Shown: one piece after another, positions 52,001 through 61,836 of the stretch
Layout: every line of letters starts with the position of its first letter
Position numbering within the stretch: position 1 is the first letter of the stretch
NCBI GenBank assembly: GCA_000310025.1
Contig: FN649727.1
Coordinates: 8,569,855-8,633,854 of the forward strand
Direction of reading: 5' to 3'
DNA from: Ectocarpus siliculosus
Lineage: Eukaryota > Sar > Phaeophyceae > Ectocarpales > Ectocarpaceae
DNA: 64,000 nucleotides
Made by a program: the position numbers and the translations under genes
The notes under the pieces: generated by a model
What the model saw: only the letters and a program-made list of their open reading frames with translations
The model's database searches: none
What the model was told of the DNA's origin: nothing

Positions 52001-53840
52001 ATGCTAGCATCCAAGATTGGCGAGGCGCAAGCTTTTGCGGATGGTCTGGTGAACCTCGATGTTATCAACATGGACAGGTGATGGCTACTGCTGGTGTTGT
52101 AAGGCATCTGCATCGAGCGGTGCGCCATCCAGCTCACACAGCAGTAACATTACATCGCCAATCGTCGCACAGTTGCCTCTTGTAGAATCCTGCTGGGTTT
52201 TCGATGTGCCGTCCCTGAAATTTAGGACTGAAGCCACCGAACGCCGAACTCCCTTGGCTCCGTGTAGTGAACCACAGAAATCCCCTGGAATTTTTCAGGG
52301 TACAGCAGTACAGTGTACATGTACACCTCGGGAAAATTCCCGCCGTTTTTTTCCCGTCGTGGTGGGCGGTCCCGGTACTGGCGGTAATTACCGCCACATT
52401 CGGTGGTACAGCCCAAAAAGTACCGCCATATTGCAGTACCGCCGAAGAAGTACCGCCAAAAAACGAAGTACCGGGAACCGCCTAAAAAGAACCGCCATAT
52501 TTCAGTACCGCCAGAAAAGTACCGCCATAATTGGTAGTACCGGAAACCGCCAAAGGCGGTACCACCGGAAAACCAAATGCCGGCTACAGCCAAAAAAGTA
52601 CCTCCACATTGAAGTACCGCCCCGCCTGAATCCGCCTAAGAAATTAGTACCGAGGTGTACCCTGGAAATTTTCGACATCGTATAACGTGAATTTGGACAA
52701 GTCAAGGAGGGCATGCCCCAATTCGCTACGACGGCAACATTCTTGTAGTATTCGGTGCAATCAGGGAACTCTCGTCGTGTGCGACCGTAGTCATTTTGTA
52801 CATACGGAAGCGGGATACCAGAATGTGTCGACAGCAATACGGTGGCATCATCGGTATGCACTCGCTTCCTGTATACCTATGTAGCGCCATCCGCTACCAT
52901 TCGGAACGGAATTTTCAGCACAATTTCCCGCATCCCTTCACCTCTGACACCCACCCCCTCTTGTCAAATTTCGTGTCCCGCGACGCGTGTACCGCCCGAC
53001 AAACTTACCACGCTTTTCAGATTGCTGGAGGAGCAGGAGAGGGAGGAGAGGTCCAAAGAAGAATCGCTCCGGCTTCTGAGAAGCTCGGAAGAGACGACCG
53101 ATGCGTCTTCCTCCCAGGACTCTTCGGGCACGAGCACCACGGCGGCAACAGCGGGGAGGTCTGAGAGGGAGGCCAACAGCCTTGGTAGCGTGGGCGCGCT
53201 CGGTGATATTGAGATCCCGCAGCTCCGTCAAGAAGATAATGCGGAACTTCGCAGTCACCCGTCGCCGAGGGGTAGCACGAGCGAGCACAGCAGTTTCGGC
53301 GATAGGTTTGCCTCAATGGAGGATGGCGGGGTAAACTTCGAGGACGAGTTCGACCCCATCTTGGCGTCGATACGGAAACCGCAGCAACCGCCGGCGAGCA
53401 CGACAGCTGCGGCGAGCAGTATGTCGCCGAGAGGTCGTCCTGCGGCGACGACAGCAGCGGCGCCCCCGTCCGGCAGAGAGAGAGGACGAGAGGCAAACGA
53501 CGCGGGAAGGCCCACCACCGGATCCTCCCTCGCAGCAGGCTTCTTGTCCATGCTCCCGGGGGACATGCGGGCGAAAGCCGGGGAAGTGATGGCGCAGTCT
53601 AGCGCACGTATCTCCGAGTCTGCGAACGCGTTTCGGTCTGCTTTAGGCCCCGGCGGCGCGGCGCAATCAGCGACCGATAAGTCGAAGAGGAGACAGTCAG
53701 ACCATACCTGCCGCGGCGTAGATGGCGGTGATCACGAGCTTGAGGAGGGAAGAGGAGACGAGGACGATGTGCGGCTGATGAACGTGAACGAAGTGCTGAG
53801 CGAGGAGGAGGTGAGGGTAGTGACAAGGGACGGGATGTAG
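40091..53840 (+). CDS. Membrane sensor: Cache-like domain, HAMP, TPR-like region and VWA domain
   Basis: Exons are 40091-40542, 42383-42764, 43215-43343, 43662-44132, 44526-44717, 45482-45670, 46097-47302, 47559-47659, 47843-47955, 48380-48827, 51164-51239, 51971-52077 and 53021-53840. Phases agree, giving 1561 residues. TM1 (about 40-64) and TM2 (about 489-511) flank a Cache-type sensor (YETSYRFITGF; DPRCRVWFQDA; GVVGIDMNFSVIRESVLS; GYAYILTPTGDGVVVHP). TM2 leads into a HAMP-like helix (RLARSLSKGLTNPVNQLVDI). Next come TPR-like helices (NNNMGNVYTLQAK), an Asp run, and a VWA domain with MIDAS motif DCTGS (1003-1007), split across exons. The tail is Ser/Ala-rich with a coiled segment (EEQEREERSKEES). 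It probably senses an extracellular small ligand; the output is unknown, since no kinase or cyclase is seen. Exons 3-10 are strong; the exon 1-2 join and exons 11-12 are weaker. A TGA at 48829 would end the protein if exon 10 is terminal. ATG 40151 is an alternative start. Confidence 0.75.
41296..41476. mobile_element. Small element with terminal inverted repeats in intron 1 of the sensor gene
   Basis: GTGGTCCCGATATA (41300-41313) is the exact inverse of TATATCGGGACCAC (41461-41474), and the inverse match extends a few bases outward with one mismatch. The interior contains a further ATATATCGGG copy near 41374 and two direct copies of a TTCAGGG..GTGCCACT phrase. The length of about 180 bp, AT-richness and lack of coding capacity fit a MITE. 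Confidence 0.5.
49800..50900 (-). mobile_element. Decayed non-LTR (LINE) reverse transcriptase inside an intron of the sensor gene
   Basis: Read on the minus strand, fragments in shifting frames match the order of a LINE reverse transcriptase. In order they are WKVATIKVLYKKPDRSNGNN (about 50810-50750), LNIVASCLRDYCKAR, a QYGFRPDRSTVDIQ-type block, PLYMLSADFQALDSVDRELL (about 50550-50490), DDGELSDWFE (about 50330) and a final SEKK/VGQWHAQT segment near 49990-49870. The YADD-bearing segment is corrupted, and stops and frame changes occur throughout, so it is inactive. It lies in the 48828-51163 intron, antisense to the host gene. Confidence 0.75.
50439..50518. repeat. 40-bp perfect tandem duplication inside the LINE remnant
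   Basis: A unit beginning GTGTGCTTTCGCCACAGCAG and ending CGACCGAGTCGA occurs twice head to tail (50439-50478 and 50479-50518). It inserts a repeated peptide into the reverse-transcriptase fragment just after the SADF-type motif. Confidence 0.9.
51280..51299. repeat. Perfect 20-bp palindrome
   Basis: TACTGCTGTATACAGCAGTA equals its own reverse complement. It lies about 40 bp after the proposed exon 51164-51239 of the sensor gene and is the longest instance of the TACAGCAGTA motif that recurs across the window. Confidence 0.9.
52300..52660. repeat. GTACCGCC-rich degenerate minisatellite with palindromes, intronic
   Basis: GTACCGCC or a one-base variant recurs about every 14-36 bp from about 52400 to 52660, separated by A-rich spacers. 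Just upstream are two perfect palindromes: GTGTACATGTACAC (about 52313-52326) and GGCGGTAATTACCGCC (52380-52395). The block fills part of the intron 52078-53020 of the sensor gene. No coding role is apparent. Confidence 0.75.
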
Positions 53841-55522
53841 CGGTTTGTCTCTCTGCTGCAAGTGCGGCACACTCGAAGTGTAGCTTGGTGTTGGAGGTAG
53901 AACCATGAGCTGCAACAATCTATGGAATGCGCTGCGTGATTGGCTTGCAGAACCATAACGCGATTTGAACCGTATGAAGTCATTGAAAGTCAGAACACCT
54001 GCAAGTCCATGTTGCGGCATCGTACGGGTACGGTAAGGCTCGAACCAACGTTGACCAGAAACAGTGTTGCTCAAAGCCCCCACAGTTTAACGGTGTGGGA
54101 TTTCATGCGTGTACCGTAGCGCGCCGAAGTCGCGCTTTGGGCAAGATGCACCATGGCAGCTGCAGCTGGACCCGCAAAAGAATGATCAAAGGTCTCCGCG
54201 GGGAACACAGATGATTGCCCCATACGTTCATGTACTCCAATTGTCTGCAGACGAAAAAGTCTTCAGGTGATAATTCTGCACATGGCCTGAAACACATGCC
54301 AGCGAGCGGTGAACCTGTCGATCATTGGATCGGGCCTGAACACCTGCGGTTGTGGTTGCCCGTCGCACGTGGCCTACAACGTTGTTGAGCGCTCACTCAT
54401 TTCGGCTGGCTACTGCCGGTGGAATGGAAAACGTGTCCACGCTGGCTTGCTATCTCTTTGATTGTGCCACGACTATCGTGGAGCATGTCTCGTGGTGCAC
54501 TCAACCGTTCGCCCCCCTGTATTGCTCTTCCACGCTCCGCCAATCCCAGAGACAACAACTCGCATCTTTTGCGGGGGGCGCTGGGGCAGGGAGATTTTGT
54601 GGATGGAGGAGGCTCCGAAAATACGTTCCTGTGTTTGTTGGTGAGCGGAAGGTGCCTTTTTGTATGTCTGATGGTACTGTATCCCCCTCAGAACCAATCA
54701 CAACGTTTCACCCGTCGATCGTTGGCTTCTGAAATGTTTTTCTGGCAGATGCATTCGTGTTGCTTTTATTTTGCTCTCTGGATCAGACTCGGCGCGCTCT
54801 CCATACACCAGTAGTCATTTCAATCCTCCGGTCCTCCCCTGGTTGTGTACCGCATCACAGGCATCGGGCTACTGGGCTTGTTGTACCTCTGGAGATGGAC
54901 CACGTTGCTTGTAGGCAAGGATACCGCGAACGAAGTCAAGGTGTTGGGCTCGGAAAGGATGTGACCACTTGTCCATTCATGTTACAACGATTGCCGGGAA
55001 GTACTTGTGTTGAAGCTCGTTCCGGCTTTCATGTTTTGTGCGTCGGGATTCGATTTATCATTGGATCGGATGTATATACATGGTTGGCACTGATGCCGTT
55101 GAGAGCACCTCGTGAAAGCACCAATATTTCGAGACTCTCTCGCGGTTTTTTCCCTCTCTGCCGCAAAGGCGTGCTTCGAAGTCGCGAGGAGGGAGGATGG
55201 GTGTGAAGCTGCCGCCGCTGCTTTTCTTGTACCGTTTCTCAAGTTAATGCACAGCGTAGGGCAGGGTCACTCACCATCGAAGTTGAGCTATATGTTGACC
55301 AGGCGAACGGATTAATTATTGTTTGGCCCACAACAGGAGTTACGAATGTTGATACCAATGCTCACGGGTGTGTCTGGCAGGAATTTTCCGAGTGTCAGTG
55401 TTCTAGTCTTATTTAGCTGCGCTGGCGAACGGGAGGAAGGAAACAAAGCCACGTCTCTATAGTTCTGCGATTGTTTCCCCCTGGAATCATTTGTTGTTGA
55501 CCAGTCTCAAGCGTGGTTCGTT
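53841..55522. other. Intergenic segment between convergent genes
   Basis: No exon with recognisable domain or consistent splice signals was found. Open frames on both strands (for example 54352-54732 and 54757-55206, plus) look random. The segment separates the 3' ends of the sensor gene and the J-protein gene. Confidence 0.45.
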
Positions 55523-58500
55523 TCACGGGGAAAGGAACTCCCGGAGCTGGACGTTAATCGCGTGCAGCTCGGACTTGGCCTCGTGTTGCGCCAACCCCTT
55601 GGCTGACTTGAATCCCCTGCGACAGACCCAACACGCAAACCCCGACCCTGCCGCTTTTTCTCCCGCCACGCTTGAGTCACCCGATCGGCCAGCTGCTGCG
55701 TCGGCACCACCCCCCTTCTTCAAATCACCCACATCACCCTCCCTCCCTTCGACGCCACTTCCTGAGCCTTCAGCCCCGTAGGCTTGCCTCTGGCTGCAGG
55801 TTGCCACCGGCGAACACACGCCCTTGCTGTTTTTCCTCTTGGCCTTTTCTCGCCGGCCTGCTGTGCCCCCCCCCCCTCTACGCTTCGGCGTTGTCGTGGA
55901 GTTGAATTTTAGCCAGCTTGCGGTCTTGGCTTCCACCTCGCTCCCGTCGCTCCCTAGAACGTCGTCGCGCAGGCGGTTCATCCGTTCTTGCTCCTGCACT
56001 GAGCGAGCCTCCGCCCGAACACGCTGCAGAGGTAAGGACGACAGCAGCGTCGACGCGAGGGGCAGGTAAAGGAAGGTGGAGGAGGAATGCCTCGTCGGTG
56101 TTCTACTGGTGAGTAGGACATCATGGCCTTGCGGACACCTTGCTGTTGACTGTTGAAATTGGCTTTCCACCACCAGGTAAAATTGCCATGAAAATTACTT
56201 ATGGGTGGTAAGTGGAATGCCCCACGAACAGGTATTCCAGGAACCACACAAGAGAGAATCCACCAGAGGCAGACACAGTCAGAACCTCGACCCCCGATGA
56301 CGCACGCAAACGCGCGCTGTCAGGTGTAACCTCACCTTCCTCTCGGCGTTGGTTTCTTTGGCTCGGGCCACTTCCTCCTTGAAGGCTTTCTCTCGTTGCT
56401 CGAACTCCTCCAAGAACTCGTCCATTGGTCGTGTCTTTCCCGTGTCCGGCCCCTCTTCTCGTTTTCGCTCTGCTTCTGGCACGTACTCGCCCTCCCGACA
56501 CCACCGAGGTGCCTCTGCCGGCCCGTTTCCTCCAGAACGCGCGCTGGAAGTTTCCCCTCCGCCGTACTCATGCCTGCTCTCGCTAGGCCGACCGCCAGAG
56601 CTCGAGTCCCCTCGGTGTTTTCGAGGTCTGCCGCGGTTTCTTTGCTCCGCCTCCGCCCTACACAAGGCTTGCTGGGCAGGGTCGTGGAGTTTCTCGAAAG
56701 CCGCAGTTAGCTTCTTGAAGGCTGCCTCGGCATCTGCTTTTGTGGACGATGGGTGGGCAGGGGAGAAGGCAAACGATCGCGCAGCAGCAGCACCACCGCC
56801 AGCCGCACGTCAGCGAAAACGATGACGATGATGACAACGAGGCAACACGGCCGTATGTAGGGGGTGGTAAAAAAATAAGGGCAGCTCTTTGTGGAGCCTT
56901 TGCGGCTGCCCAGCGTGGCAAGTAAGCACAATCCTCACAAAGTACATTCCCATCGTTTAGGTATTTGAAGCTTGCCGACCCAACACAACAAGGCAAGGGA
57001 TGCACAGACGGAAGCAAGGTGGGTCCTCGAAACCTGCCTTGTGTAAGCACATCTTTGTGGCACTACAGGTTATAGACCTAACTGGCCAAACCTACGTTGT
57101 GCAAACACACCTCGTGACAGCAGCAGATCTTAGACCTAAGTGGCCTGCACATGAACGCACCTGGATGTCTGTTCTTGTCTGGGTGCAGAATCAGCGCCAA
57201 GCGCCGGTACTGCCTGGAAAACACGCCAAGCCGCGGCAAATTTGGCAAGGGCACGGGCAGCAATGGAACTGTTAGGTACAGCGCGGCAGAAGTGCAGTTG
57301 CACCTTCCCGAGACTGGGAGCCTAAGGTTTCGCCAATGGAGTGTTGTGTTTCTGCGTTTTCGCCCTATTTATTTCTAGGGAGAGCGATTGGCCCCCCGCC
57401 CCCGAATGGGGCGGGCGGCCAGCATGCGTGGGATGGATGCGGCGGTTCGATACGCAGAGGAAAGAGACGCGATGATGACATCGTTTCGAAAAAAGTGAAC
57501 TCGAAGTCGGCTTAGTTAGGTAGACGATGTGAGGTCGATACGTCCGTCCGTCCATTGCGTAGATCGGTGTCCTGCAAAATAAAATGAAAACGAAAGGGAT
57601 TTTCGTGTTCGAATGGTCGATGCCCGATCACAAAACGTGAAACGGACGGAAGACGAGGGTGGGGAATATTTTGAGGAGGGAACGGGGAAAAAAAAGACGA
57701 CGCCGTATGAACGCGAGAAAAGGTAAGGGGTCGTTGTCACCGGTGGCCCTATATGCGTGGATGGAATTTGCGGCGGTGTCGTATCCGTCGGTGCGAGTGG
57801 TGGTTGTGGCGGGCGAGATGGCGTATGTAGCGAATCCATCCGTGTATTCACAGAGGATTGCGAAGAAGTGAATCGCCCCGCCGCCAGCCGGTCGGGTTCC
57901 GGTTACCCTACGGAAGACTTCTCTTGCCTAGCAAACAAGAAGAAGTCTCGAAAAGGGGGGAGTGATGTGGAGACCAACTTCATAAAGAAAGGTACTACAT
58001 CTACCCAATGTCTGTCGAGGACGATTCCTTCTTTTCACAGTTAGTTGGGAAATCCGGGAAACAAGGAAGGCCGGTTGTTATTAAAGACGCTTAGAAATCG
58101 ATTCCTTGCATATGTATGTATCCATTTTATCATGCTCGGACGGGATAGATAGGCGGTCAAAGGAAAAATATCAAACATAGGGGATGATACGCTCATCATC
58201 CTCTCCCGTGAGCAAATTAACTCCGATACTGATCTCCCGAGAAAATGGTTCGTATGCATAAGGAAGGCGGGGTGTGTCGTATTGTCTCTCGTACGCGCCA
58301 AAATATACTCCTAGTACATAATTGTCTTGTTGATATTGTTGATGTGTTTTTGGTGACATAGGCTACTTGTACAACCACACATTGAAGTATCTTGAGCAGT
58401 TTTTTGGTGTTGACCGGGACGAAACATTCAGGGTGGCAACAACGAGCAAGTTGGACGGGCAATAACGAAGGAAAGACAATATTTTATTCAGAAATTCAAT

Positions 58501-60348
58501 GTAGTACTACTTTTCGGGAAAAAATGTGTGTTGAGCGGAATCGAACTCATGACCTTATGTGTACGAAGTCTTCGAGGGGAATACCCTGTCTCTATGAATA
58601 CCTCTATATTGTTTGAACCGGCCTTCCTCATATTTCCGACCAGAGCGAGTAGTGTGTTGAATAGAATGTCCTACAAATGGGACACATACGCGCATTCGCT
58701 AGTCCACAGCACGCCGAAGTGTTGCAGTGGTCCTTTACGTTGTTAATGGACGTACATAGAAAAACACATCGATACCAAGAGATCACACCTATCTGCCTAT
58801 CGTTCTCTTCTACTACCGGTACCACTCTACCACTCACTCCTCCACTTACTACTTGAGTGGTATCTCATGCAGCCGACGTCGCGAAGATTCGTCATAGTTT
58901 TCGGTCTTACCCAACGTATCACACAATCGGTGTGGGTAGCAGCAAGCACAGGAGACACACATCATCATGTATATTCGGTGTTCTCTAATTCGGTAGCAGC
59001 CACAGACGCATGCCACGGTTGACGCAAGGCCGTATGTCCTTGTTGGGCGCGAAACGCGTCTTGTTGAAGAACATCACTGCAAGCTACTGCAGCAATGTTC
59101 AGCAGTAGTATTTGGATGACGTACGAAAGTCTACGGCTGTACAGTAGGACACTCTGTGATTGATGATGGCCGATTTTGAATCTGAAACAGCACCAAACAA
59201 AACATGTTCAACACAGTGCGGGTGCATGCGCTAGGACTTGTCTACAGCAGCAGTGTTTCACTTGGCCCGGTGGAGTCGCATTGAAGTACCCTTCGCCCGG
59301 TCGCCGAAGGCATCCCATGCAGCCGATGTCGCCAAAACACGCTATTTAATGTTCGGTCCCACGTCCACAAAAAATAATCAAGCTATTTTTGCCATACTAT
59401 TTGTAAGAAATGAGTCACGACACGACCGCCATCCTGTGAGTATATATATAACATGATGGCGATAGTCCCCCCATTTTTGGTGATGAGACGTGTACTACAC
59501 TCTTCACTGTGTGTAGAGTATGCATACTACACTTTTCAGTGTATTTTGTTGTACAACTGCAACCATCCAGGGTCACACAGGAGGGGGTAAACACCAGGAA
59601 TGTTTCCTTGTTATTTATTTTCGTGCCCCACCTTCCTCCTGCGGTGCATGCTGAATTTTACTTTTATCGCGCGAAGGGTCCAACCGTCCGTTTCCCTCGT
59701 CAACGGTGCTATAATAAAGCCCAAGTGTTCGCTGTGTGGTGTGCGGACTAGCCTGCAGCAGTTGTATAGAAGACAGAATGTTGGCGTTGCGTGCAGCAGG
59801 GCGGTCCACGTCAAACATATGGACTCGGAGTCACGACTCTTATCAATTTGTCGTTGTTAGTTTTGCGAATATGTTCTTGTGATGTTGGGTTGAACACTTC
59901 TCGCTCAGTGCTACCGCGAGGTTCTATCGACCCGAGTATGTATGTACAAAAGGTCTCGGCGCACGCGGGGGACAATAATGAGGTAGGTGCGCTGGAGTTT
60001 GCTCTCCCTCGTTGGCGCTCCTCAGCCGTTTCCTGCTTACCTCTGTATGTTTGTGTTTACTCATGACTGTGCGCTTTCCACCTCTAGATCGCGGTGTTTT
60101 CTTGTTACATGTACATTTAGCCATATCCCTTCCCTGTACAGCAGTAGTCTAGACAGCCTCTTCGACGTGTTGTAGCCCGGTCTACATACATACAGAGCGA
60201 CGACACACACACACGAAGACACGCGACCCACCTACCGCTTGATCTCAAGCGGCTCGTACACCTCCGGGATCAGCCTCAGGACCTGAAAAGGGCCATCGCA
60301 CTTCAACGTCTGGGCGGCAGCGTTGGCATCGACGGACAAGCCTGACAT
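55523..60348 (-). CDS. J-domain (DnaJ/Hsp40) protein with C-terminal C2H2 zinc finger
   Basis: Exons are 60348-60236, 57213-57161, 56733-56336 and 56023-55523. Phases agree, giving 354 residues. The J domain is assembled across three exons: GPFQVLRLIPEVYEPLEIKR, then QYRRLALILHPDKNRHP with the HPD triad, then AEAAFKKLTAAFEKLHD. J domains stimulate Hsp70 ATPase activity, so the protein is a probable Hsp70 co-chaperone. A charged, probably disordered and coiled region follows (EFLEEFEQREKAFKEEVARA). The C-terminus holds one C2H2 finger (CWVCRRGFKSAKGLAQHEAK, second His in SELH), a pattern also found in ribosome- or RNA-linked J proteins of the DNAJC21/Jjj1 sort. Which subfamily this is remains unclear. 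The first intron is about 3.0 kb. An in-frame ATG at 60417 would add 23 residues. Confidence 0.85.
57214..60235. other. Large intron of the J-protein gene
   Basis: The 3.0-kb stretch contains no recognisable exon, RNA gene or complete mobile element on either strand. It is AT-richer than the flanking exons. A tRNA-like B-box sequence near 58540 lacks the rest of a tRNA and was rejected. Confidence 0.55.
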
Positions 60349-60672
60349 CGCTTCATTGGTGTTCTGGCGTGGGAGATGGAGCCTTATTGGCTGAAGCGGC
60401 GGGACATGCGACGGCATGAACAGTAGATAGATACCGCCTGCTGCGAAATCCCGGGGAGCTTTGCCGCAGTCTCATTCAAGAAAAACTGGTTGAATCTTTC
60501 TTTGTACAGCAGTGTGTCAACGTGTCAACCATATGGTTAACGGCGGCTGAACCATTATGCATCATGCCGATTGGAGCGAACCGGGCGGACTCGTGCAGCC
60601 CAGCGCGAACACTTCAGAGGGGAACACAGCAGTTGCAACGAGTCTGACGGCAGTACCTCGGGGTTAGCAGTC

Positions 60673-61422
60673 ATGGAGGGAGCGTCATTTTTCGCCGATG
60701 CAATTCTAACCGCTGATCGCTGCACAGATGCCCCACGGGAACCACGGGAGGTGCAGCTGGTTCCGCTTGTGCGCAACCGCGAACAGCTCACCAGCAGCAA
60801 CGACGAAGGAGAAGACCGACTCATCCAGGACTTCGGTCCAGGTCGACGCGTTCATGAAGCCGAGGATATGGATGCAGTTGGAGCAGCGGGGTGGGGCACC
60901 GGCTGTTTCGATCCTTCTGTGAAGAACTTGCATCGATACGCTGCTGCTGTTGGCGACCATGGTCGGCCCGTTGTGTTCGATCCGACGGAGATGGCTCGAC
61001 TGTTGCAGGCAAGTGGAAGCGGCATAGACTCTCTGTGGAGAATGGAGGAGTTGATCGAAACGACTCTCGAACGGGGAACGCCTGGAGGCGAGACACTCTT
61101 GATACTAAAAGCGGTGACCGACGCGTTCTTCGTCGCGTCACGAGCTGTCGACGATGGTTCCGCCGACGTTCGGAGTAACGGCGGGGCGTTTAACGGGGAC
61201 AACGAGCGGGACCTTCTTGTACCAGCGTTGAGACAAGCCTGGGAGCACGCCGTGCGGCATAGGAACGGCAACCCTAACGAGTGGCATTCCTCAGTGGATT
61301 TTCACGTAACGGCAGCCTGGTTTCAGGCTTGGGAGGCCTCGTATCAGGTTGAGGACGTGTTGCCTGCGGACTGGACTTGGGTGCTGGAACAGCTGGAATC
61401 GCAGGAAACTTCGGAAGGGTGA
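60673..61422 (+). CDS. Hypothetical protein, family not recognised
   Basis: The open frame is continuous from 60541. The first ATG is 60673 in good context (GTCATGGAGG), giving 249 residues to the stop at 61420-61422. The sequence is acidic and looks genuinely coding, with balanced composition (MARLLQASGSGIDSLWRMEE, then TLLILKAVTDAFFVASRAVD) and a Trp-rich end (HVTAAWFQAWEASYQVED, DWTWVLEQLE). The body is predicted mostly helical. No signal peptide, membrane segment or known motif is visible. A good donor (GAAGG|GTGAGA) overlaps the stop, so the gene could continue into exons not recognised here. It diverges from the J-protein gene, with start codons about 325 bp apart. Confidence 0.5.
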   Translation: MEGASFFADAILTADRCTDAPREPREVQLVPLVRNREQLTSSNDEGEDRLIQDFGPGRRVHEAEDMDAVGAAGWGTGCFDPSVKNLHRYAAAVGDHGRPVVFDPTEMARLLQASGSGIDSLWRMEELIETTLERGTPGGETLLILKAVTDAFFVASRAVDDGSADVRSNGGAFNGDNERDLLVPALRQAWEHAVRHRNGNPNEWHSSVDFHVTAAWFQAWEASYQVEDVLPADWTWVLEQLESQETSEG

Positions 61423-61836
61423 GAGAAAGAGCTTTCATAATCACGATGAATATTTGTCCAGGTTGGATAAATGCACCACTCACTGTGCTACAGTGCCAGT
61501 GCACGTTCACACTTCTGTCTTCGTTCCCCCGATGTAGCCTCCGTGATGTATGTACGGTGGGTCTTGTGTGATCCACAGCCTTGATCACATACCCCTAAAC
61601 AACATGGGCGGGAGAACTACAACTTTGTTGGACCCTTCGCCTGACTACAACGGAGAGATTCTCCCCGATATTTTGTCGTTGACCCAGTAGCGAACTACAG
61701 GGGATATTTCGTAGAATGTAAGTTACCTATACAGATGTTTTTGTACTTAGCACCAGCTGGCATCACTGATATAAATCATCAGTGTATAGACTGAAAAGAC
61801 TCCACCACATCACGTTCGACTGTGGGTATATCTCGA
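61423..61836. other. Intergenic segment
   Basis: Nothing recognisable was found. A phrase near 61788-61836 (CTGAAAAGACTCCACCACAT and the following TGTGGGTATATCTCGA) recurs at about 63247-63294, linking it to the repeat block on its right. Confidence 0.45.

Noticed and set aside
54005-54125. Possible minus-strand tRNA with GGTTCGAGCC and pairable TACGGTA/TACCGTA ends
   Set aside because: The distance and internal sequence do not give D or anticodon arms and there is no A box.
58500-58620. Possible minus-strand tRNA (B-box-like GAGTTCGATTCC)
   Set aside because: No A box, no T-stem pairing and no acceptor stem.
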